Program-made: the position numbers and the translations under genes | In this document: one piece after another, positions 1-12,900 of the stretch | Position numbering within the stretch: the stretch's first letter is position 1 | Layout: every line of letters begins with the position of its first letter | Notes under the pieces: generated by a model | Database searches by the model: none | What the model was told of the DNA's origin: nothing | Seen by the model: only the letters and a program-made list of their open reading frames with translations | Origin: Heterostelium multicystogenum | Lineage: Eukaryota; Evosea; Eumycetozoa; Acytosteliales; Acytosteliaceae | Assembly: GCA_003667245.1 (NCBI GenBank) | Contig: RCNN01000253.1 | Coordinates: forward strand, 1-43,741 | DNA length: 43,741 bases | Direction: 5' to 3'

Positions 1-3000
1 TGTCAAAAGAATGGTTGTTGACCTGCACTTTCCTTGTGCTTTTTGACGGTCTTTGTAGCTAGATGAAAGAATCCGTCAATATCGACAACAGCCTTGTCGG
101 TAGCAGCACGCTCAACAATTGAGCAAGCAAAGTCGAGATTGTCAGCACAAACTGTAGTGATAGCGTGTTCGAGTTGGGGTGGGAGTGGATCACTTTGTCG
201 ATTGAAGGAAAGATCTCAAGTGAGTCAACATTCCAACACGCAAATGGATCTTTACAGGTAACAAGTGCAAGACTACCAGCCAAGTTTTGGACCATGAGAT
301 GAGATGCCTTCTTCATCTTCTTCTCATCTGCTTCAGTGGCAAAGTCCTTGCTTAACCAACTCTTTCGAGGTGATAACGGCAAATAGCAACTGAACGCTCG
401 ACAACTGGCTGAATGATTTCCTTGATAGCACGTTCGAATGCCATTGGCACAACTTTCTTGAAAAGTGGAAGTTGTGCTAGTTGATAATTGATGGATTGTA
501 CTGGATGTATTGAAGCAATGTTCTGAAGCAGCCTCTGGAGCAGATGGTTGTTGATGCTGCTTTAAGACGCATACGTTCATTGCTCTCTTGTTCTTCAAGA
601 CGCTGTGCTTCCTCACGTTTGTCTTTGATGAGTGTTGATGGTTTAATCTCACTCATTTCCAACTTGAGGTTGCTCAAAAGCAATTCAATTTCGAACTTGA
701 ATGTTGTTTCTGGACTCTTTTAGATTATAGAATCTCGACCATCAAACGAACGATTGCCATTACCCATGGATTGGGAGGTTTGAATACACGCGATTGCATG
801 CAACTCTCAAGGAGTTTTGATACGAATGGAACTACTGCGTTGATAATTCCATTATCTACAGCATAGATAAGCAGATCCTTTGGTGAAAAGAACTTTTGGA
901 GAAGTGGTTTGTTCTTGGCGAGGGTCAACAAACCAAGCCAACCACCCAAGTTCTTTAAGAGGGTACGCTCAGTCAAATCTGCTTTGATCTTCTCAGACTT
1001 TAGCAAAGGTGGTGATATTTTGATGAGTGAAGTACAATATCTGTTGGTAGAGTTCTGGTATATTCATACGGTCCAAAAAGTGGAGATATACATTGTGGAA
1101 GTTTGGTTCAATACTGACACGCTTCACGACCAGATACTGTGCCAAGAAATCGTAGAACTCTGGCTTGAGAATATCTTTCATTTCCTTGACCTTGGTATCT
1201 AGATTGAACATTGAAACATTGTTGATGATAAAGAACATCTTGTCCTTGATTGCCTCCTCGGGTTGCACAATCTCCATGGATGCACTGACAAGTGTACCAA
1301 TAGGCAAACTGGAATACTCTTCAGTTTCACCCTTCTTCTCAGGTTTGCTTGGATTCTTTTTATCAGCATTCTTGTGTCCTCCACTTGGATAGTTTTTGAT
1401 TATTGTTGTTGTTATCATCATCATCTCCTCCGTTTGCGCCAGCACCAACACCTTTTTGTGTTTGATTGGACGCAAAGCTTTGGCGGGAACTAGTTGCCTG
1501 TGAATTTGCGTTGCTATTGCTGTTGGATGTATGAGATGATTGATGTTGTTGGTTTGATTGTTGCTGGTTGTCAGATGAAGTTTGGATATACATTGATTTA
1601 TCATCTGGTGATTCAAAGCTGAAGTGATCAGCATCTTGAATTTGTTGTAATGGGATGTTGGTCGAAGGCAAGTTTCCTCCAGACATGGTACGTTGGAACT
1701 CTGAGTTCTTTGGAAGTTCGCTTGAATCAATAATAGCATTGATCTGCTTAATGATATCACCATTAGAATAGTTCTTAAAAGTGTTCAATCGAGCAAAGTT
1801 GTGTCCAGTACTGTGGCCACTCGACGAGTCTGGTGGCAAAGGAAATTAAGGCTGTCACACCAAAACTAAACATATTGGTCGAGGGTTGATGTTTGATTGC
1901 ATCCAACACGTATTTGAGAGCAACTCTAAGTGGTTGCGAAGAAATCAATTGATTCTTAATCAACGATCCAAACAAATAGGCTGTGATTCTCAACTCCTTA
2001 TCAGGATAGTCCGACAAGAACTTATATTCATCAAACAAATTAAATAATAAACATTTATATATTTCGTGCTCCCTGTTAATTATTAGATGTCAAGTTAGTC
2101 TTTGATATTTTGATTTGTAGGTTGTTTGAATAGATAGTTACCTTGTGTTTTGGGAATTCTTATATTCCTTAAGGGTAGCAATGATTTGTTCGACAGAGAT
2201 TGACTCTCCGTAGAGTTTAATAAAGTAGAGATTGGTTTCCTCTTCTACATCCTCTGGGAAACGACGCTCAGACAAAGTAATATCGGATTGTGCATTGGAT
2301 CCACCGCTACCAGGTACGTTCGATAATGAATCACCAAAGTTGGGATTGAATACTCTTAATAGCGTTGGAGATATCGGATGGGAATGTGTCGACTTTGTCA
2401 ATCAAAGTTTTGTAGAATGACATCAAAATAGATGATGAAATTGAAATGTGGCTTAGTTCGGAATGATTATCGATTCTGTCGGACAAAAAGTTTGTGCACT
2501 CCCTGACAAACTCTACGTCGTCCTTCATTCTCTCTTCAAGCCATCTCTCTAAGAATAAGAATTCTCTCTGACTGGCCAGAACTGCCAACTCAATGATAAA
2601 TGGGTATGTTTTGAATGTCAACATTTGTGTTAAAATCTATACATCAAAGGAATAGATTAATATGTATTACTGTTAATTGATTTAATTTGATATATACCTT
2701 TAACTCTTGAGCAACATCTAGTAATCTTGACAAAAACGATGGATCCTTTTGATAGATATCGGACATACCACATACAACAATATTTGGATTCTCTTTCCAA
2801 AGCTGTGAAATATGAACTTGGTAATTATGATTTGAATAATAAAGCATGGAATAACAATATAATCAATTCTCTAAATAAAAAGTTGTTCATCTTGTCCTAT
2901 AGTTGATAATTGATGATATGTTAGACTTCATGTTTTGAAATTAATAAATATAAAGTGACTTACGGATAAACTTGATAATCCCATCAATAATAATTCGGGA

Positions 3001-5025
3001 CAATGTTTCAATGGATAATCAAAGAGAGATCTTGTTTTGGTGTAGTGGTCTTGGTCGAGCTCAGATAGGTTCAAGAGAATTTCAATGAGTGAAAGTGAGT
3101 TCCAGTGGGCAACAGTCTGTGACACTTTACCTAGTGCGCTATATTCAATTCGCTTCTTTTGTGAGAAGTGGAATGGGAAGGAGTCTGACTGGAGTGCGAC
3201 CTTAAGGAAAGATATCTGTCCATGTGAATTTTTCCAGATGTTATCAAAGATGTAGTGCACTGGGAACTTGTCGTTGGTGGCACGTTTGAAGATGGCAAGG
3301 ATTAGTGTCAAGCCACGTTGGTCGTGCAATACAAACTCTGGATAGTCAAGCTCCTTGATAACAAGCGACCAATCGATGGAAGGATAGAGCTCTTTGATAA
3401 CGTCGACAAAGACAGTGTAGTTCCACACTGACTTGAGTGGCGAGGCGTCAGAAGAGTCACTATCGTTGAAGGATGACAATGGAGAAGCTGTTGCTGTAGC
3501 TGGTGTTGGGGTGGTTGAAGAAGAGGATGGGGTTGTAGCTGCTGTAGGAGCTGTCGAAGTTGCCGAAGGTGGAGTGGATGTTGCGCCATTGGAAGCGAAT
3601 GACAAGAATGGGACAGCAGAGTCACCAGCCGAGGTTGATGTGAGCGGATGCGAAATATTTTCTGCCATCATACCGATGCACTGAGCGAGATCGGACTCAA
3701 CCAGCTTGGGATAGGGCTGGAGCAACTCCTTCAATATGGCTGGCGAAGACGAAGAGGTTCCCTTGAAACTTTGAAGCAATTGGTATGGCAAGGGGAACGA
3801 TCCATAGCTCATGCTGGGTGTGGCGCTACTGTTGGATGGTTGTGCAGAGGTTGAGGTGGTGAATAAGCGGGCGATGAGAGCGTCCTGTGATCTCTTTGAA
3901 TTCGGTGAGGAGGCTACATCGTTGGGTAGGTAAGGTGCAAGGACACGCGAAGGGTTGGGAGGGTAGAGTGGTTGAATATATTTTAACATTTCAGGTTGTT
4001 GGTTGTTATTGCTCATCTCTTGCATATTGACTTTATATAATAATTGATGTAACACATTCTCTGGTAATGATTTAATATTAGTTTGTGACAATACATGATT
4101 CAAATATTTTTCACCTATATGGATGGGATTGTAAAGAAAAAGAAGAGAGGTACAGGATGTTAGGTCAATATTAGTTTACTTTGCTGTATGGTTGGCATGT
4201 AATTACCTTGTTCTCTTGATTGATTGTTTAGTGATTGAGACACAGCCAAACCCAACAATATCTCTTGTGGTGGTGTCAAATTTAGTTTTCTGTGAAAATA
4301 ATGTGAGGAAATCCATATTTAAGTTATCTACACCCTCCAACGCTTTGCAGAGTATACTAGTAAAGTTTGGTTGCTTCATCAGTCTTGAGAACTCGTCTCT
4401 GAACAACTGAATCTTAAAGACATCCTTCTGTTGATTCTTTTGATCTCTAAAATCAATGCAATCTACAAGTATTCTAAATAAGTATACTTCTGATTGTGGA
4501 CCATATTGATTGATAATCTGTGTTGTGATTTAATGATCGCTGGTATTAGTATAGTGATGCGTTTACCATAGACCATATGGGTGTAATGTTAACTTACCTG
4601 TGTTAGGTCGGTGTAGATTTGTTTATATGATTTCTTTGAGAGCATGGATAATAGATTATTAATCTGTTGTGATATTATAAATGAGAAATTTGATAATATA
4701 TTGGCATTATCATTTGAATATTGATTTGGTTGCTGCTGTTGCTGTTGTTGTTGAAACTGTGGTGGTAGTTGCTGCTGCTGTAGATGTGGAGGCAGTTGCT
4801 GCTGTTGTGGGAATTGCCATTGTTTGTAGAATAATTTATCAGACTTGAAATCGTTGCTATTCTCGGACTGAATTTCGAATCGTGCATACCATCGTGAATC
4901 TGCTGCTGATGGTAGAGTTGTTGCTGAAGGTGAAGTTGTTGTTGTTGTGTCGGTGAACTTGATTGTTGCTGAGCTCCGCCTACCGACGAGACAGAGTCGA
5001 TGTTACTGTTGTTCCTGTCCATCAT
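1..5025 (-). CDS. cnot1: CCR4-NOT complex subunit 1 (CNOT1/Not1), N-terminal and central part, runs off window
   Basis: Scaffold of the CCR4-NOT deadenylase, acting in cytoplasmic mRNA decay and translational repression. The start is the tandem ATG ATG at 5020-5025, preceded by an A-rich leader. The N-terminus is Gln-rich (about 4905-4975 and 4720-4810). Recognisable blocks follow in family order: HEAT-type region (about 4400-2930), the block with FLFLERWLEERMKDD (about 2600-2330), the TTP-binding-type region with LFGSLIKNQLISSQPLRVAL and VEWPQYW (about 2040-1790), a Ser/Asn/Gln-rich linker, the MIF4G domain that binds CAF1 (FYDFLAQYLVVKRVSIEPNF, LTERTLLKNLGGWLGLLTLA; about 1200-720), and the CNOT9-binding DUF3819 block (DFATEADEKKMKKASHLM; about 480-1). 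Several introns with consensus ends are visible, for example donors near 4603, 4204, 2964 and 2698. At least eight one-base frame breaks occur, many at homopolymers. Because CNOT1 is essential and conservation resumes after each break, I read these as sequence errors. The C-terminal Not1 domain lies outside the window. Confidence 0.93.
4720..4975 (-). repeat. CAG/CAA (poly-Gln) tracts in CNOT1 exon 1
   Basis: Forward strand shows runs of ttg/ctg triplets at about 4727-4810 and 4905-4975, read as CAA/CAG Gln codons on the minus strand. Gln tracts are common in dictyostelid regulatory proteins. A frame break lies between the two tracts (near 4880). Confidence 0.8.
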
Positions 5026-5914
5026 TATTCGAATAATAATAATAACAATACTACTATGACTACTACTACTATTACTATTAATAATAATAATAACAAAATA
5101 AATGGATAATGAAGATGATTGAAATGATAATAATAAAGTAGCTTTTCTTTTTTGTGAAAAAAACAAAAAATTAAAAAAAAAATTGTTGTTGTCAAAAAAA
5201 CAAAAACAAATTTATTTTATCTGAGTTGTAATCTTTGAAGTTACTTGTTGTTGTCTTGACTTGACTTGTTGTATTGTTTGTCTTATCTTCTTTTAACTTG
5301 ACTAAACTAACAAACAATTGAATATATATATAATATGAAATGATAGTTTAGATAGTTATAGATAAATAGATAGATAGATCGACAATATATAGTTTGAGTT
5401 TTATGGGTTGTGGATGATGAATGGAATGTTGATGTTGATATTGAGTAATTACAAAAAAATAAAATATAATCTTTCAAGAAGAATAGAATATAAAACAAAG
5501 ATGTTATCTAATTGTAACACTAACTATAGTTATAACTATCTTTTTAATTTAGTTTTATTTATATTCCTTATGATTATCAATAATAATAATAATTTTTGTT
5601 TTTTATTATTAAACTAAAATTTGGTGATCCTACATAACAAACTCACACCAACCATTCCAATCTCATTCAAAATTTTTTGTCAAATCATTTTGCTCTGCAA
5701 CGTTACAGTTCACTTACATCATTCTGCATTTTCAATTGTCATGTGAATGTCATGGCGCACTTTGAGTGCCTACAAGCAAGATGTGAACATCAAAATGAAA
5801 ACTTACTAGCTAGCTTCTTATTATGTACTATGGAAGTTTGTTTAGTTGAGTTTTATAGATTATATAATGTTGTTTAATTTAAGTTTATTGGTTTTGTTAA
5901 AAAGGATTATTTTA
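5026..5914. other. Intergenic, CNOT1 promoter and ALDH 3' flank
   Basis: AT-rich spacer with ATT/ACT triplet runs just upstream of CNOT1 (5028-5095), poly-A/T blocks (5155-5215), a GATA-type tetranucleotide run (about 5360-5385) and ATT repeats near 5575. The few open frames here are low-complexity and lack codon bias. I see no gene. Confidence 0.6.
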
Positions 5915-7733
5915 TTATTGTTTTTGAGTTGGTTCATAGGTCTCTTCGATGAATTTTGATATGTTCTTTTGCGGTAATTGGTTCGGTTGGGACGATGTGG
6001 CTGTTGACAGAGTCACCGAAAAACTTTGGTTGGTTGGAGATGAAATGACGTGCCTTTGGCTTGAGGAATGAATGAATTCCCTCAATACCGAGAGTGCTTC
6101 CAATTCCAGAGTGTCCACGTCCGGACCATGGAAGATATGGGGAGACACGGTCACAAGCATTCCAATAGACGGTACCGGTGTTGGAGTTATCTGAGATGTA
6201 GTCGGCAACTTCCAAGGACTTCGAGTAGACAGATCCGGTCAAACCGAATGGAGTGTCGTTCATGAGGGCAACAGCCTCAGCTGGACCACCGCTGACTGAT
6301 TGAACGGTGACGACTGGACCAAAGAGTTCCTCCTTTTGGATGTCCATCTGGTGGTTGACTCCGGAGAGGACGGTTGGGGCAAAGAAGTATCCTGGTGCGT
6401 TTTGGACGACGTTACCACCGAGCTCGACAGTGGCACCACGACGGGTGGCGTTACCAATGAGACGTTGAAGATGTTCGATTTGTGGTTGTCCACGGGTGAG
6501 TGGACCGTAGTAGGTGGATTGGTGACTTTGGATCGAATCCCATGTGGTAGGTGCTGATCTCCTTGACGAGTCCCTCAACGAATTGGTCGTGGATCTCCTC
6601 GTCGACGTAGATACGCTCGACAGAGCAGCATGATTGTCCGGTATTGTACATGGCACCGTCGGCGAGTGAGGCAATGACGGTTTGGAGGTCTTCAACATCC
6701 TTGTGGACGTAGGCGGCGTCCTTTCCACCGAGCTCGAGCTGTACTGGGATCATACGTCCAGCCAAAGTCTCTGAGATGGACTTACCGGTAGCATAGCTTC
6801 CTGTGAAGAAGAGACCGTCGATTGGGAGAGAGAGGAGAGACTGTGAAATGACAGCCTTACCGAGGACAGTCTGGAAGGCAGCCTCTGGAAGTCCGGCTTC
6901 CATGAGGAGGTTGTGGATGTTGATACCGGTGATTGAGCTGAACTCAGATGGCTTGTAGAGTACACAGTTACCAGTGAGCAAAGCTGGGATGATGACGTTT
7001 CAAACCAATAAAATATGGGTAGTTCCAGGCAGAGATGTTTCCGACGACACCAAGTGGTTCGTAGCTGAGAGTCTCACGGAACTTGTCAGTGGTACGAACA
7101 GCACGCTCCTGAAGAGCACTTGAGAAGTTGTACAAGAAGAAGTTGATTCTCTCGATGACTGCTTTAATTTCATTTTTAGATTGTGTGATTGGTTTTACCT
7201 GTTTCCTCTGTCAAATCGTTTGCCAATGAATCGATTCTCTCCGACAACAAATCTCTGAATTTAATGATAATATTTGCTTTTTCCTATAAAGTATTATTGT
7301 GGTATGATGAGATTAATTTATCTATTTCATTGAGTTGTGATTGAAATGCATGCAGTAGTCAGTTAGATAGCACATGAAATGATGATAATCTACATCATAT
7401 CTGATGATTTGATATCTTAGCTTTGGTGATTGCTAGTTCACTCATTTCTATCTTATCTAATCAATTCTTCATTTTCATTAAGTTTGTTGTCTACTGTTGC
7501 TGTTGCTGCTGCTACTACTACTACTGCTGCTGTTGCTATATAGATTGTAGTATTGTGTGATTGATGATGAAACCTACATTTTGAGATACATATTTCCATT
7601 CATTCTTGAAAAGATATGCTTTATCAAACTTTTGCTTCAATGTTGTCTTTGTATCAATCTTTATATCTTTAATTGGTCTAGTTGTAGCTGGGTTAATTGG
7701 TTGTAAGAACAATTGATCTGCCATAACAGCCAT
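5915..7733 (-). CDS. NAD(P)-dependent aldehyde dehydrogenase
   Basis: Oxidises an aldehyde to the acid using NAD(P)+; the substrate cannot be told from sequence. The family signature is clear: SAWNYPYF, the Lys-containing YKPSE motif, the LELGGK motif with the general-base Glu, NTGQSCCSVER with the catalytic Cys, EELFGPV and the C-terminal PWSGRGHSG. Exon 1 is about 7578-7733, using ATG at 7733 (MAVMADQ); an upstream exon cannot be excluded. The intron at 7284-7577 has a GTAGGT donor and TATAG acceptor, and exon 2 runs from 7283 to the stop. Frame breaks occur near 7196 (AAAA), 7009 (AAAC), 6540 and 5957 (AAAA); removing one base at the homopolymers restores the family sequence. Just before the last of these, one frame stops at 5934; the better family match ends in the other frame at 5915. 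About 500 residues, normal for the family. Confidence 0.93.
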
Positions 7734-8478
7734 TGGTGATCTGGTATGAATATGATTAGTAAATTCTGCCGATGCATTCAATGATCACACAAATATAACA
7801 TAACATGATATCAATCAACTACTATTTGGCATGTTATGCCCGTTTATGCCATCATGCTATGTTATATTAGGTTTGCCTTTGATTACATACTGGTTGAACT
7901 TTGGAATGATGAATAGTATCTGATGGATGATACATTCTTTAATACATTCTTGTTGTTTCTTGCTAATACTTGGAACATTGTTGTATGTTTTCTTTCTTTA
8001 TAAATAACTAATATGATTGATTTGTGATGTTTATCAATGCAATGTCTACTGTTAATAATCTATTTGCTCTTTTCTAGAAGGGTGTAATATAATCTATTAT
8101 CTACACACTAATCTAATAATCAGAGATACTTTACCCTAACTCCGAACACTAACTAACAATTACACTAAATTAGGTCAAAAATGATGATAGTTATGTTGTT
8201 GTTGTTGCTGTGTGTGTTATTAGATATACTATAATGGGCAAAAATGCAACTTGATTACAAATAATAAAAGTTATTGTAATTCAATCAGAGTCTCATAAAA
8301 AGCACACCAAAAAAACAAAAAAACGAAATGATGCATTTTAAATGATCACTTTTTGTGCACTTAAAAATTGTTTTTAAAAAAAAAGAAGTTCAATTTTTAC
8401 GAAAGCCACTTGTAGTAAGTTTATGCAGTCATTGCAATTGTAATATTCGTATAATATATGTACAATAAGATCGAGTAA
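7734..8478. other. Intergenic between ALDH and metallophosphoesterase
   Basis: AT-rich spacer carrying the ALDH promoter and the 3' flank of the phosphoesterase. It contains short GTT triplet runs (about 8195-8210) and poly-A stretches (8300-8385). No open frame with recognisable coding character. Confidence 0.55.
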
Positions 8479-9736
8479 TTAGTCTGTACATTGGGTTTGT
8501 GGATTGCTGGGGTTGGGCTGGTTGGTTCGTTGCTGATATTGACGCTCGCCCGTTTCGTAGGTGATCCAGGTTTTGTAGGTGATTGGCTCACCCTTGTTAC
8601 GGTTGATCTCCAGTATTCTGGCTCCTCGCTCCCAGGTACCGTATCCACCATAGCCACTGTGGCGACCAAAACACATCTCAATGCCGGACTTGTAGGTTCC
8701 ACAAAAGTCGTTGCCATGGTTATGGCCGACACTCATGAATTTAACATTGCCCAGTGCTTCGAATGCTGAGAACAAACCGGCATTCTGAGGCTGACAAGCA
8801 ATCGAGTCGTTATTCCAGCCATAGGTTACATAGTTATTCCAAAGGTCCATGTATTCTTGGAGTGGGATGTGGAAATATGCAGCTGCCCATGCCTTGCTGT
8901 TCTCTATAACCAGCTGCTTGGAGGTGTTGATGTACCAATTTACTTGACTCTCTGTAATATAGGTGTTGCACCACGGGGCACTCCCGGAGGGTGGTGGGCA
9001 GCTGCCATCTCCCGAGTCCAACACCCAAATTACAGCTTCCAACTTGTCGGACCACTTGTCGTAGATTGGCAGATAATAGTTGGTGACACCAGACACTGTT
9101 TCTGGTCCGAACTGAGAGTAACTTCCAAGCGAGATATCAAACTTCAATAGATCAATACGTGTGTCATCGGATCCAACTGCGAGATCATCATGATTTCCAA
9201 ATGTGACCGACCAAGGAATGTGCATTGATCGCACCACTGCAAGAGCTTCCTCCCAATAGGCAGTAGCATTATCAATAATATTATTTCCAGTGATCAAATC
9301 GCCACTAAATATAACAAAATCAGGTTGTTCCAGTTCCAGCAGTGTTTTCATGACTCTAGTTGAGTTTACGTCCTGCATAGGTCCCCATCTCGTATCTTCG
9401 CCTTCTCCAAAATGCAAATCAGTTATTTGCATCTTAATTTAAAATAAGTGAATCAATCAATATTGATTCATGGTAAAATAAGTCAAACCAAGCCTTTCTT
9501 TATTAACCTACTATTTTAAAAGTACTATTGAAATCACTTTCATAACGATCTTTCAGGGGAATACTACTAGCAGAGCCAGATTTCGATATTTCTCTGAATA
9601 CAAGTTTATCTCTCTTGTTGTTTTTGAGTGTATCATAAATTTGATGTTGATTTCTTCTCATACAAATAACATCTCCAAAATATAATAATAACAACAGCAA
9701 TATTATAGATAATATATAAATATTTGTTTTAACCAT
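8479..9736 (-). CDS. Secreted calcineurin-like metallophosphoesterase (purple acid phosphatase 28/29-like)
   Basis: Two exons encode about 392 residues. Exon 1 (9512-9736) starts MVKTNIYILSIILLLLLL, a clear signal peptide or anchor. The intron is 9433-9511 (GTAGGT ... TTAAG). Exon 2 (8479-9432) carries all metallophosphoesterase metal-site motifs in order: DLHFGEGED (D-x-H), FSGDLITG (GD), GNHDD (GNH-D/E), YFHIPLQEY (H) and GHNHGND (GH-x-H). The spacing and the block DVNSTRV...LEQPDFVIFSGD resemble the plant PAP28/29-type branch of the family. It should be an active di-metal hydrolase in the secretory/lysosomal lumen; the substrate (phosphomonoester or phosphodiester) is not predictable. The gene is free of frame breaks, unlike its neighbours. 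It lies head-to-tail with the PKS, whose stop is about 200 bp upstream of this start. Confidence 0.93.
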
Positions 9737-9933
9737 TTTATTATTTGCATGATAAATTAAACTTATTTATAAAAAAACTAAAAATTAAAAAGAGTAGATC
9801 AATTAAACAGGGTGTAAACTGTATTTTCGGGGTTACTTTCCTTCCCCTAAATAAATTGTTTGAATATGAATTCCATTCAAGTTTTTTGAATTGCTAAAAT
9901 CAATATCTTTAAAGAAATAAATGAAGAATTTAT

Positions 9934-12900
9934 TTAACTTTTGAATTTGTTAATTTTAGTTACAAGGTCCTTAATGGTAAGTGATGGTATTTCTGACAAT
10001 CTGAAAAGATCTTTTTCAAAAGAATCCAAATACACTTTAACTTGAACTGTAATCAGAGAATCTACTCCAAAATCTTTAAGTTTGGTTTCAGTATTGAGTT
10101 TCTCTTTCGATATTGAGAGTAATTTAGAGAATGTTTCGATCATAATCTCTGTGAGATCTTGGTTTGAATCTAAATTTGAATTTTTCTGACCAGATTCATC
10201 AGTACTGAGATGATTTAATGATTGTCTCATATGTGGGTGGAAACCACTGATACTAGGGTTGGTAAGATCAGTGGTAATTACATTACATTGAGTATTCTGA
10301 GAGATGATAGCTTCAAGACAACCAAAGAACTTTGGAAGTGGAATTGGATCAACACCTCTGTTGGTGAAATATTGAATTCTTCCAATATGGTCAGCAACAA
10401 GTCCTTCTCCTAAAATTGCTCCCAAAATAATTGATTTTGTGAACAAGCCAAGTTCATTTGTTCTGTATTGACTGAGTGCATCCAATGTAAGACTAGCTGA
10501 ATTATATGCTGGTTGAGATGCTTCTCCTGATATACCAGAGATTGATGAGAATAATATGAATTGATTGATTGGAAGTTTCAATTCAATTGATATTTCATGA
10601 AGATTGAATGCTCCTCTTACTTTTGGATCATGAACATTCTTGATGTTCTCAGGTGTCATCTCATTGATTGACAACGATTCGAGAATTACAGCAAGATGGA
10701 ATATTGATTCGATTGGAGGATATTTATCAACACATGTTTCAATCATTTGTTTGAGTTGTTGTTTGTCTGAAACATCAACCTGATAAAAGTGAATCTTCTT
10801 TGATTTGATTGAATTATAGACTTTTCTGAATCTCGAGTTCATTGGAGATTTTGTGAAGATAATAATGTCTGAAGCATCCGTATGTTCTGCAAGCCATGGA
10901 ACCAATTCAAGTGCAATACCATTCTGTCCAGTTATCAAAATACTATTCTTGATGTTCATCTTATAATTGGTTTTTGGTATTTTTGATGATTTCTTTGATT
11001 CCAAAAGTGGTTTGAAAATATCATTTTCAATATTCGAGAGATCAACTACCAATTTACCAATATGGGTCCTCTCTTTCATTGTTTTGATTGCTTCTTTCGA
11101 TTCTTTGACATCAAACACCTTGATTGGTGTTAAATTCAAATTTCCAGATGCTATTTCATTTAACATTAATACCTGAGAAATAGTTGTAAATGGTCGACGA
11201 TGAACAGACAAGTATTGATAGTCAACTGGAGTGTAGGATATATCATATTTGAAATATCCATAATCAAGTGGTTCATTATTGTATATATGTGTCAGGGAAA
11301 TGTCAGCAATTCTTCCCCATGGTGCCATTACTTTGAAGTTAGCTGGCATAAATTCTACTGAGAGCGAATTGATCAAGACATTAACTTGATTTCCTTGTTT
11401 CTTGATTTCTTTGACAAAGCCTGTTGAGTGTGAATCGAATACATCAATCAAGATGTCTGAATAGTTGGCTCTGAGATATTCAATCTTTTCTTTTGAACCA
11501 GCAGTTGCATAGACTTTCTTACATTTCATCCATCTCAATACGTTGAGTGCTGCAAGTCCAAAACCTCCAGTTGCACCATGAATTAATACTATTTCCTTTT
11601 CTGGATTCAAACGACAGATTTCTACCAAACAATGATAAGCTGTTCCATACACAACAATAAAGGAAGCAGCTTCATTGAATGATATTTCTTTTGGTTTGAT
11701 AATTACATCTTCTTCTCTTAAGATTGAGTGTGTTGTAAATGTGCTTTTTCATTCCACAACAAATAACTTCATCTCCAACCTTAATATTGATGACAGAACT
11801 TCCAACTCGAGAAATGACACCAGATCCTTCTAAACCATATGGTGGATGATAGATATCACCAGAGGCCATAAAATCTCTTGAAAGCATTTGATGGTGGTAT
11901 AAATAATCTTTAAAGTTTAAACCGGAGGCTTTCATTTGGATTTCGACTTCATTTGGGAGTAAATCTAATCTGTTTGACAATTTATATTCCAAATTCAAAT
12001 TCAGTTTGCATGTCAGATTATCTGGATTCTTCTCATATACTACTGATGTTTCTTGAAAATCATTTGCAATATCTCTGATTCTTGGGACTTTGACTTCATT
12101 ATTGATGATCTTGTAATTGTATTCATTAAATGAATGTTCATTGTGAGATATCTGGAATATCAACTTGATATTATTTTCATTCAAGTCAGTATCAATGTCA
12201 ATATGGCATAAATTTCAACTCTCTATGATCGATCCATGCAGTACGGATCACACCTCCAATTGAATTTGAAAGATAATTTGTTGATTCACAGTTTCTTGTC
12301 ACTGCAGTGATCAATGGTTGATCCTCTTGATATGTGAAGATTTGGAGAAGTTGTGTGAAATTAAACATTGTATTTTGATAGTTGTCTATGGTAAGTTGGT
12401 CAACTGAACAAAGGAATACTATTTCTTGTGATTCTCTGAGTATATCTGTGGATTCTTCAATATCCTTTGAATGAATGATTTGTATTGATTCTTTTGTATA
12501 CTTTTCAAATATCTCAATTGGTATTCTTTGGTTTGCATTGATAATTAATGATAACTTCTTGACTTCATTGATAGGATGCATTCCGAAAGTAACTTTTTGA
12601 GAGGCAATAATAAATTGATGTCCTTCTTCTGTTGACATCTGATTTCCATGTTCATCATTCAATCCAATTGCTCTGGAATTATAATATCCATGTTTTGAAA
12701 GTAATTCCAACCATTGTTCTGCTTTGAGAGCATAATGATCACGGATATCCGTAAAGTTCCAGATTGTTTTGAATCCACCAAATGTGATATCAACAAAAAT
12801 AGTTTTATAATTGAGTTCAATAAATAGTAGCCATCCATTTGGTTTGAGGACTCTGTTTATATTATTCAATGCAATGACAATATCTTGAGCCACATGAATC

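Noticed and set aside
3433..3684. Val/Ala/Glu-rich ORF on the plus strand
   Set aside because: Antisense shadow of the Ser/Thr/Pro-rich linker of CNOT1.
5401..5408. TTATGGGT, matching a DUSE-like small-RNA promoter element on the minus strand
   Set aside because: An 8-base match is expected about once by chance in this much AT-rich sequence, and no structured RNA lies 60-65 bases downstream.
5677..5877. 66-codon ORF on the plus strand between CNOT1 and ALDH
   Set aside because: It has no recognisable domain and no splice context; it lies in AT-rich spacer and is Phe/Leu/Cys-rich as expected of chance frames.
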